Origin: Pseudomonadota bacterium
GTDB taxonomy: Bacteria > Pseudomonadota > Gammaproteobacteria > Burkholderiales > JABEVD01
Assembly: GCA_021848705.1 (NCBI GenBank)
Contig: JAJZTT010000012.1
Location: 1-32,658 of the forward strand
Direction of reading: 5' to 3'
Length of the DNA: 32,658 bases
Of the stretch, positions 17,277-23,170 are shown one piece after another (position 1 is the first letter of the stretch; each line of letters begins with the position of its first letter). The notes beneath the pieces are model-generated. The model saw only the letters and a list, made by a program, of their open reading frames with translations. It did no database searches and had not been told where the DNA came from. Both the position numbers and the translations under genes were made by a program.

Positions 17277-18125
17277 CTAGTTGACGGTATCCTCGGAGCC
17301 GATGAAATACTGCGCCATTCCGGTGGTGTTCCTCGGCCCCGTCACCATCACCGTCACCCTGAAATAAAGCCTTCCGGTTCCGGAAACCAGGGTGGTGGCT
17401 CCGGAACCGTCTCCTCCGTACAGGATCGCAATCGGGCCGGAGCCGTATCCTGAACCTCCGCTTGTGACGGTCACGCCGACCGTGCCTCCCGTGATGGTGG
17501 CCGTTGCGGTCGCTCCGCTGCCACCCGAGCCGGTATTGTCGAAAACCACAGTGGGCGGGGTGACGTTGTATCCGTTTCCGGTATTCTGCAAGGTGACTCC
17601 GTTCACCGCCCCGTTGCTCACCGAGGCCGGAAAATACACCGGAGCCGCCATGCAGTAGGCGAATGTAGGAGCCGCGCCGTTGGTATTGGCCGCAGCGCCG
17701 ACATTCGTCCCGCACATCCTCTCGATGATGTATTGCACCTGATATCCGGCAGGAACCCCGGTGGGCACAGGCGGGCTCCAGTTGAGCGAATTCCCCGTAC
17801 CGGGATTCGGAAGCTTGGTCTGACTGTCTATCGGCAGCGCATCGGGATAATAGAAGCTGGAGCCGCTACATGCGGTTCCGGGTGACTTCGACTGAATCAC
17901 CTGGCAACTGGTGGCCACGCTTCCGTTCATCATGTTGGAAGTGACCCACTGGTAGGCAGCCGCCTCGCCGACATCCTCCATCTGCACCGCAGCCTCTCCG
18001 AATGCGAGGTTTCCCGAAATGACATTGGTGGTATCGACCGTTCTCATGAGCGAGATGCCGGCAAGCGACATCGCGACCAGCGCGATCAGCGCAATGATGA
18101 GGACGATTCCTTTCTGATTGTTCAC
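17277..18125 (-). CDS. pilX: Type IV minor pilin PilX, with an inserted Gly-rich domain
   Basis: PilX is a minor pilin thought to prime type IV pilus assembly at the tip. The GTG at 18125 overlaps the pilW stop (GTGA) and has GGGGGAA ahead of it; the ORF-track start at 18755 is a shadow through pilW. The leader is VNNQKG, then IVLIIALIALVAMSLAGISLMRTV, with no Glu at +5, as is usual for PilX. GNLAFGEAAVQMEDVGEAAA matches the family's N-terminal helix. The C-terminal strand RVTVMVTGPRNT is also typical, but it is separated from PVYF by about 90 residues of Gly/Thr-rich sequence with two similar units (TGNGYNVTPPTVVF and GGSGYGSGPIAILY). The product is 282 residues. Confidence 0.85.
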   Translation of the reverse strand: MNNQKGIVLIIALIALVAMSLAGISLMRTVDTTNVISGNLAFGEAAVQMEDVGEAAAYQWVTSNMMNGSVATSCQVIQSKSPGTACSGSSFYYPDALPIDSQTKLPNPGTGNSLNWSPPVPTGVPAGYQVQYIIERMCGTNVGAAANTNGAAPTFAYCMAAPVYFPASVSNGAVNGVTLQNTGNGYNVTPPTVVFDNTGSGGSGATATATITGGTVGVTVTSGGSGYGSGPIAILYGGDGSGATTLVSGTGRLYFRVTVMVTGPRNTTGMAQYFIGSEDTVN

Positions 18126-19318
18126 AGGTTCCCCCAGATCACGTTCCTGAGCGGCACCACGGTCCAGTACACCTTGTAGCGGTAACACTTCCAGCTGGTA
18201 TCCGCAGTGAGATCCACGGTGGGCGGAGCACTGCTTCCAGTGGGCAACCCTGTCGAAGGCCAGGTCGCAGGCGCCGTGGTAGTGGTATTGCAGGCCAGGG
18301 CGCCGGTCGAGGAAGTGCCTGTGGCCTTTTCCTTCAGGGGACTTCTCGCCACCACCGCGATCCGGATCGCCTTGATGCGCTGGTAGTCGGACATGTTGGG
18401 GGTCGCCCAGTCTCCCGAAGAAGGAGAGCACTTGCTTCCCGTGGCATCGGTCCAGCAGTTGACGGTCTGCCCTCCCCCTGCCGCAGCCACGCCATACTGC
18501 GCCTGGATGTTGACGATATTGGCCGCCTGCGGAGTGCTGGTCGATGCGTAATTGTCGGTCTGGACCAGATTGCCGCTGGAGATGTTGAAGGTGGAGATCG
18601 TCAGGGGATTGCTCGGTCCGAGATCGATGACCTGGGCACCTGCAGTGTAATTCTGCGCGGTCGGGCTTCCGCTGGTGTTGCCGGCCGCATTGGATACGGA
18701 AGAAACATTGACCGTGGTCGGATCGCCGATGGTGATCGGGGCGGTTGTACCGCAATTTTGCGTGCAGTAATTGAAGCTCGAGGAAACCTTGAGCAGCGTG
18801 CAGTCGAGCGTACCCTGCGAAATCAGGATATAGTCATTCGCCTTCAACCCTCTTCCGGTATCGAGGGTGAGCGAGGAAGCCGTGCTGGAAGCGCTCGCAA
18901 TCAGATAGCCGTGGCCGGAACCTGTCGATATCCCCCCCAGGGCGGAATCCATTCTCGCCGTGATCAGGGTGTCGGAAAGACCGGTTCCGCCGTCGACGAT
19001 CTTGACCGGAACGCTCTGAAAAATGCTGTTCGGATTGAATGCATCGATCTGCGTGCAGGGAATGCTCCCCTGCTGCTGTGTTCCTCCCACGATGAGACCG
19101 CTCCTGATGAGGCCGAATCCGCCCAGGCGGATGTCCTGCTCGAGCGCGTAAAGGGCGGTAAGACCGCTTTGCTGCATGTCGGCGCCCGCCCCGGTCGTCC
19201 TTCTCTGCGACTCGAAAAGCGCGAGGGTCTGGAAGATCGCCAGCATGGCGACCAGACCGATCACGAGGCCTACCAGGATCTCGATCAGGCTGAATCCGCT
19301 TTGTTTGGTCTTGTCCAC
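18122..19318 (-). CDS. pilW: Type IV minor pilin / assembly protein PilW
   Basis: PilW is a prepilin-like component of the minor-pilin complex that initiates type IV pilus assembly. The GTG start gives VDKTKQSG then FSLIEILVGLVIGLVAMLAIFQTLALFE: a prepilin peptidase site after Gly, Phe at +1 and Glu at +5. QQSGLTALYALEQDIRLGGFGL is the PilW family sequence after the helix. The large C-terminal domain (398 residues in all) is rich in Ser, Thr and Gly, with several cysteine pairs. The ribosome-binding site is weak (GAAG). The gene lies 9 bp after pilV and overlaps pilX by GTGA. Confidence 0.9.
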   Translation of the reverse strand: MDKTKQSGFSLIEILVGLVIGLVAMLAIFQTLALFESQRRTTGAGADMQQSGLTALYALEQDIRLGGFGLIRSGLIVGGTQQQGSIPCTQIDAFNPNSIFQSVPVKIVDGGTGLSDTLITARMDSALGGISTGSGHGYLIASASSTASSLTLDTGRGLKANDYILISQGTLDCTLLKVSSSFNYCTQNCGTTAPITIGDPTTVNVSSVSNAAGNTSGSPTAQNYTAGAQVIDLGPSNPLTISTFNISSGNLVQTDNYASTSTPQAANIVNIQAQYGVAAAGGGQTVNCWTDATGSKCSPSSGDWATPNMSDYQRIKAIRIAVVARSPLKEKATGTSSTGALACNTTTTAPATWPSTGLPTGSSAPPTVDLTADTSWKCYRYKVYWTVVPLRNVIWGNL

Positions 19319-19327
19319 TGCTTTTCT

Positions 19328-19807
19328 TCAGTAAAGGTTGATCTGAGCCATGGTGGTATAGCTGTGCGTCGCGCCGCTCTGCGGGGATTTCCAGGAAAGC
19401 GTCACGGTCACTGTATGACCGGTCAGAACGCCCTGCGGATCGGTCACATTGCCCACCACGATGGTCGGCTGGTTTACCTTATCGGTCACGCCCGGAAGGT
19501 ACGCGCTCTGGCTGTTGGTGCTCTGGATCTGCGTCACCCAGGCCTGGACGGTGGTATTGGTCGTAGACGTAGTACAGGGACTGCATGCATAGCCCGTCAC
19601 GTTCAACCTGTCCGCCCAGATCAGGGAAAGGATCTGGTTGCCGAGAAATGCAGCATCCACCCGATAATGCGCCTCCATGGTCTGAGCGATCGACCTCGCC
19701 TGCATCCCGATCACGGCGAGAATACCCATGGTGAAAATGAGGAGCGCAATCAGGGCTTCCAGCACCATCACGCCGCCCTGTTTCGAAATGTCCGCGACTT
19801 GCCTCAC
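19328..19807 (-). CDS. pilV: Type IV minor pilin PilV
   Basis: This minor pilin of the priming complex uses a GTG start at 19807 with a perfect AGGAGG seven bases ahead, overlapping the fimT stop region. The leader MRQVADISKQGG is followed by VMVLEALIALLIFTMGILAVIGMQARSIAQT. It has Glu at +5, but Val rather than the usual Phe or Met at +1. HYRVDAAFLGNQILSLIWADRLN is typical of PilV after the helix. At 159 residues the length is normal. It is third in the pilE-fimT-pilV-pilW-pilX series. Confidence 0.88.
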   Translation of the reverse strand: MRQVADISKQGGVMVLEALIALLIFTMGILAVIGMQARSIAQTMEAHYRVDAAFLGNQILSLIWADRLNVTGYACSPCTTSTTNTTVQAWVTQIQSTNSQSAYLPGVTDKVNQPTIVVGNVTDPQGVLTGHTVTVTLSWKSPQSGATHSYTTMAQINLY

Positions 19808-19819
19808 TTCAGCCCCTCC

Positions 19820-20392
19820 TCACTGACAACCTTCCGGGTTCGACGCAAGGCTCACTGCAGGGTTGCACAACCTGATCTGCCCGAAAGCCGACACGATGAT
19901 CACCAGCCTCGTCGCGCTGCTGTCCGCCGTATTCGTCACGTCGATCCGGGTGAGATCCGTACCGGAATTGACTTCCTTTCCCAGCGCATCGAATGTCACC
20001 GATGCCGGCATCCCGGTTCCCGCCGAAATCGCGCTCGAATAATCCTGGGTCGAAGAGGAACTCGCCCCCACCCCAACGTTCTTCGCCTGCGCTCCGCTCC
20101 AGCTCTGTACCGGTACATTCAGATTGATTCCCGCGACGGTCGGATCGTCCGAAAGCACCGACCAGTCCGGGACACCGGAGGCCGAAGTGAGCTTGAAGAT
20201 CGCCTGCGTATTCTTCCGGATCGCTTCCGCCCTTGCGATCTGCAACCCGTTCAGGATCGACTCTGCGGCAGACCTCACCTGGGTGCTCGAAAGCCAGGTC
20301 TTGATGCTCGGCATGGCGAGCGCAAACAGCAACCCAAGGACTGCCAGCCCGATGAACAGCTCGATGAGGGTTGCGCCTTTCTGTCTCAACAC
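19820..20392 (-). CDS. fimT: Type IV pilus pseudopilin FimT (GspH/FimT family)
   Basis: FimT is a minor pilin; relatives in some bacteria take part in DNA uptake. GGAG is followed by GTG TTG, and the start is taken as the GTG at 20392 (the TTG at 20389 is the alternative), overlapping the pilE end by 7 bp. The leader MLRQKG precedes ATLIELFIGLAVLGLLFALAMPSIKTWLSS, with Glu at +5. TQVRSAAESILNGLQIARAEAIRKN is the characteristic FimT/GspH stretch. The C-terminus ends LVIIVSAFGQIRLCNPAVSLASNPEGCQ, with a cysteine pair. The 386-residue ORF-track entry is a frame shadow through pilE at its 5' end. The product is about 190 residues. Confidence 0.88.
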   Translation of the reverse strand: MLRQKGATLIELFIGLAVLGLLFALAMPSIKTWLSSTQVRSAAESILNGLQIARAEAIRKNTQAIFKLTSASGVPDWSVLSDDPTVAGINLNVPVQSWSGAQAKNVGVGASSSSTQDYSSAISAGTGMPASVTFDALGKEVNSGTDLTRIDVTNTADSSATRLVIIVSAFGQIRLCNPAVSLASNPEGCQ

Positions 20393-20820
20393 GAATCTCC
20401 GGATTTGGTGATCCAGCACGCATAATTGACCGTCGAGCCCGCGAATTTCGTCGTGGCCTGATTGTTGGAAGAATCCACCGTATACGTATAATCTCCGGAA
20501 TTTCCGAGACCCACGCCGGCATTTCCTGTGGCGGTCGCAGTATAGGAGTCGGTCGTCGTTCCCACGGCGCAACTGTAGGTGAAATACTTTCCGGTGGGAA
20601 CCGCCACGCCGCACGCACCGCCAGCCGTTCCATACACCCGGTTGTCCTGGTAATACTGTTCCATCTGGATTCTGAAATTCGCCAGATTGTTCGGAGCCTC
20701 GACCAGCTTCCCGCGCACGACATACGATCCGTACAGGGGCGCCGCGATCGCGGCGAGCAATCCGACGATGGCCACCACGATCATGAGCTCGATGAGCGTG
20801 AATCCCTTTTGCATTTGCAT
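20386..20820 (-). CDS. pilE: Type IV minor pilin PilE
   Basis: This is the first gene of the minor-pilin operon. The start is set at the ATG at 20820, preceded by GGGACGAA, giving MQMQKG then FTLIELMIVVAIVGLLAAIAAPLYGSYVVRGK: a textbook class-III signal with a very short leader, Phe at +1 and Glu at +5. The 19 extra N-terminal residues in the ORF track are unlikely. NNLANFRIQMEQYYQDNRVYG is typical of PilE-type minor pilins, and the C-terminal CWITKSGDSC forms the disulfide loop. The product is 144 residues. A major pilin is a weaker alternative, because all neighbours are minor-pilin genes. Confidence 0.9.
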   Translation of the reverse strand: MQMQKGFTLIELMIVVAIVGLLAAIAAPLYGSYVVRGKLVEAPNNLANFRIQMEQYYQDNRVYGTAGGACGVAVPTGKYFTYSCAVGTTTDSYTATATGNAGVGLGNSGDYTYTVDSSNNQATTKFAGSTVNYACWITKSGDSC

Positions 20821-20850
20821 TTCGTCCCGTGCGAGTTTGACCCAATTCAA

Positions 20851-20879
20851 ATCTAAACCAGCGCTCAGGTACATCACAA
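20851..20879 (-). promoter_or_regulatory. Predicted sigma-70-type promoter of the minor-pilin operon
   Basis: On the minus strand, TTGTGA (-35), 17 bp and TTAGAT (-10) end about 30 bases before the pilE ATG. Spacing is ideal and the hexamers are moderate. It lies in the 122-bp region divergent from thiO. Confidence 0.4.
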
Positions 20880-20942
20880 CATGAATCCGATGAGCGGTCG
20901 ATTTGATAGAATGAGCGGTAATTGCATAAATGGGGAGCGGCC

Positions 20943-21938
20943 ATGTCGGCGGACATCGCCATCATCGGGGCAGGGATCATCGGCCTTTCAAGCGCCTATG
21001 TGCTTGCAAAGACAGGCAGAAGCGTCATCGTCCTGGATCGCGGCGAAGCCGGAATGGAAGCTTCCTGGGCGGGCGGAGGAATCCTTTCGCCCCTTTTGCC
21101 CTGGGACTATCCCGAGGAAGTCGCCCTGCTCGCAGCGCGGGGAGCAGCGCTTTACCCGGAATGGACTGAAGAGCTTCGCGACGCCAGCGGAATCGATCCG
21201 GAATACCGGAAATGCGGCATGAAGATCCTGCCCGGAAGCCGCTCCCTGGAGAAGGCCCGACCCTGGTGCGAAGCGCACCATGCGCCTCACCTCGCCCTCG
21301 ACGACGGAGTCATGCTCCCCGATGTCGCGCAGGTGAGGAACCCCCGCCTCATCCGATCGCTCCGGAAGGCACTGGAAGGAATTGGCGTTTCCATCCTGAC
21401 GCACCATGAAGTCGTCTCATTCGAAAGATGCAGCGACCGCATCAGCGCACTCCTCACAGCGGGGGGGGAAAAATTCACTGCCGACAACTATGTCGTATGC
21501 GCAGGAGCATGGAGCAGGGTTCTGCTCGAACCGGAATTTTCCAGCCCGGAAATCTACCCGGTCAGGGGGCAGATGCTGCTTTTCGATGCGCCCGGGCTTG
21601 CCGACTCCATTCTCCTCAGGGATGAAATCTATCTCGTCCCCAGAAAAGACGGGCATCTCCTCGTCGGCAGCACGCTGGAATACGCAGGCTTCGACAAGTC
21701 GGTTTCGGCGGATGTGGGTCGACAATTGCATCGCAAGGCGGCCGGGATGCTGGCGGGACTCGAAAGGCTGCAGCCAGTCCGCCACTGGGCGGGGCTCAGG
21801 CCCGGATCTCCTGGAAATCTCCCCACCGTAGGAAAACACCCCGAAATCCAGAACCTCTACCTCAACTGCGGACATTTCCGCTACGGAGTCACGATGGCCC
21901 CGGAATGCGCAAGGATGCTTTCCTCGGCCTTCACGTAG
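20943..21938 (+). CDS. thiO: Glycine oxidase ThiO (FAD-dependent amino acid oxidase)
   Basis: ThiO oxidises glycine to iminoglycine for the thiazole moiety of thiamine. The ATG at 20943 is preceded by GGGGAG and begins directly with the FAD-binding motif SADIAIIGAGIIGLSSAYVLAKTGRSVIVLDRG. AGMEASWAGGGILSPLLPWDYPEEV is the ThiO/DAO signature. GQMLLF and YLVPRKDGHLLVGSTLEYAGFDKSV belong to the substrate-domain strands, and the C-terminus HWAGLRPGSPGNLPTVGKHPEIQNLYLNCGHFRYGVTMAP is highly characteristic. The product is 331 residues, a little shorter than the usual 350-370 or so. No other thi genes are visible, so the symbol rests on sequence signatures. It is divergent from pilE. Confidence 0.88.
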   Translation: MSADIAIIGAGIIGLSSAYVLAKTGRSVIVLDRGEAGMEASWAGGGILSPLLPWDYPEEVALLAARGAALYPEWTEELRDASGIDPEYRKCGMKILPGSRSLEKARPWCEAHHAPHLALDDGVMLPDVAQVRNPRLIRSLRKALEGIGVSILTHHEVVSFERCSDRISALLTAGGEKFTADNYVVCAGAWSRVLLEPEFSSPEIYPVRGQMLLFDAPGLADSILLRDEIYLVPRKDGHLLVGSTLEYAGFDKSVSADVGRQLHRKAAGMLAGLERLQPVRHWAGLRPGSPGNLPTVGKHPEIQNLYLNCGHFRYGVTMAPECARMLSSAFT

Positions 21939-21943
21939 AACAC

Positions 21944-21959
21944 CTGTCAGAGTTGACAG
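21944..21959. promoter_or_regulatory. Inverted repeat upstream of the Fur-like gene
   Basis: CTGTCA-GAGT-TGACAG is a perfect 6-bp inverted repeat six bases after the thiO stop and 37 bases before the Fur-like start. Its right half contains TTGACA, a perfect -35 hexamer, but no -10 sits at 17 bp. It is a possible autoregulatory operator. Confidence 0.35.
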
Positions 21960-21995
21960 ATGCGGCATGCGGATGCGAGTGCTATCCTTTCATCC

Positions 21996-22412
21996 ATGAA
22001 TACCTCCAGCACACATTCCATCGTATCCAGCCTGAGAAGCTACGGCATTTCGCCGACTTCGCAGCGGATAAAGATAGCGGAAGCCATCTTTTCCTGCATG
22101 ATGCATCCTTCTGCAGACCAGATCCTCGCGATGGTGAATTCGCACCGGACCATGGTATCCAAGGCGACCGTTTACAACACGCTGAGCCTGTTCGTGCAGA
22201 AGGGCCTGATCCGCGAAGTGATCGTCGATCCGACCAAGGTGCTGTACGACGCGAACACCAGCGCGCACCATCATTTCTACGATGTCGTCACGGGCGAACT
22301 GCACGATATCGATGCATCCGAAGTGACGCTACCTTCCCTGCCCCCCATGCCTTCCAACCGGGTTTTCGAGGGAGTCGACATCATCATCCGGACCCGCCCG
22401 GCCACGGCATGA
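21996..22412 (+). CDS. Fur/PerR-family transcriptional regulator
   Basis: This is a metal- or peroxide-responsive winged-helix repressor. The ATG at 21996 gives MNTSSTHSIVSSLRSYGISPTSQRIKIAEAIF (138 residues); the ORF-track start adds 12 residues overlapping the inverted repeat. The DNA-binding part is TSQRIKIAEAIFSCMMHPSADQILAMVNSHRTMVSKATVYNTLSLFVQKGLIREVIVD. The dimerisation part has YDANTSAHHHFYDVVTGELHDIDASEV, in which HHHFYDV..GE supplies the regulatory metal site. The CxxC pairs that bind structural zinc in classical Fur and PerR are absent. The pattern resembles the Irr-like and betaproteobacterial PerR-like branch. It lies 57 bp after thiO on the same strand, directly upstream of the tRNA-Thr gene. 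Confidence 0.88.
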   Translation: MNTSSTHSIVSSLRSYGISPTSQRIKIAEAIFSCMMHPSADQILAMVNSHRTMVSKATVYNTLSLFVQKGLIREVIVDPTKVLYDANTSAHHHFYDVVTGELHDIDASEVTLPSLPPMPSNRVFEGVDIIIRTRPATA

Positions 22413-22441
22413 TTGCCGTCCGCGGCCGAAGCCATTATAAT
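22413..22441 (+). promoter_or_regulatory. Predicted promoter of tRNA-Thr
   Basis: TTGCCG (-35), exactly 17 bp and a perfect TATAAT (-10) lie 11 bases before the mature tRNA 5' end. The GC-rich TTGCGCCGGG that follows resembles the discriminator of stringently controlled stable-RNA promoters. Confidence 0.7.
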
Positions 22442-22452
22442 TGCGCCGGGAT

Positions 22453-22528
<76 letters not shown>

Positions 22529-22689
22529 ATAAATCAATGTCTTACGATAAATTCGCAAGCCATTGCCCCCACCAAAAAAAGCGCCTAGGCTACATATGGG
22601 CTACCCCCCTCTCCACCCTCAAAATTTGGCCGGTTTACGCGCTGAAATCGGGCCGTTATAGCAGACCCTGATCATTATTTCAGGTCGCC

Positions 22690-23145
22690 ATGACACCAGG
22701 CGAACTGCTTTACATACTCAGAAACCTTCCGGCAGAGACGCCGATGACGGTCGAAGAAGTAGTCAACCTTCTCTCCTCGCTACAACCCTCCAAAACTGAG
22801 CCGGATCATCAAGAGGCATACAGCACATGGGACAACGACAAGCTCATCGACACGAAAACACTCGCCGCCCGGATCGGGGAACGACCGGAATTACTTTCAA
22901 GATGGAGAGTTGAAGGGAAAGGACCTAAATACATTTCCAAGCCAAGGTATGTCAGCTACAGGGTCGGCGACGTCAGGAAATGGCTCATCTCGCGAACGGT
23001 TCAACCGACCACCGAAGCCGATCATAAATTGGCGGCAACGCAAATTTCAAAGCATTCTCCAGGAAAATGGAAGCCCGATACAAATCTCATTAACCGACTC
23101 CATACCCTGTCAATGTTGACTGTCCCGGTCATGTCCAAAGCATGA
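22690..23145 (+). CDS. Excisionase/AlpA-like helix-turn-helix protein
   Basis: The product has 151 residues and belongs to no family I can name with certainty. The middle part, LIDTKTLAARIGERPELLSRWRVEGKGPKYISKPRYVSYRVGDVRKWLISR, has the layout of MerR-like HTH_17/excisionase domains: a helix-turn-helix, then a short wing with R-Y/V-x-Y-R and a final D-V-R-K-W-L helix. The N-terminal 55 residues look like a separate helical region, and the C-terminal 45 are unstructured in appearance. The ribosome-binding site is weak. As the first island gene, 161 bp from the tRNA, it sits where a recombination directionality factor or regulator of integration is often found. It could equally be a regulator of the R-M operon, which starts 25 bp downstream. 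Confidence 0.65.
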   Translation: MTPGELLYILRNLPAETPMTVEEVVNLLSSLQPSKTEPDHQEAYSTWDNDKLIDTKTLAARIGERPELLSRWRVEGKGPKYISKPRYVSYRVGDVRKWLISRTVQPTTEADHKLAATQISKHSPGKWKPDTNLINRLHTLSMLTVPVMSKA

Positions 23146-23170
23146 TACGATTGGGGAAAAGGGTTGAGGC

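Noticed and set aside
17191-17715. N-terminal extension of the Gly-rich protein ORF (515 codons in the track)
   Set aside because: It reads through pilX in another frame and lacks the signal peptide, which begins precisely at the ATG at 17190 with a good ribosome-binding site.
20890-20919. ATGAGCGGT repeated twice upstream of thiO
   Set aside because: Two short copies only, not in an arrangement I can tie to an operator or promoter.
23110-23170. TTGACT ... TACGAT as an hsdR promoter
   Set aside because: The spacer is 24 bp, or 19 bp to CATGAT, so no convincing sigma-70 pair could be placed.
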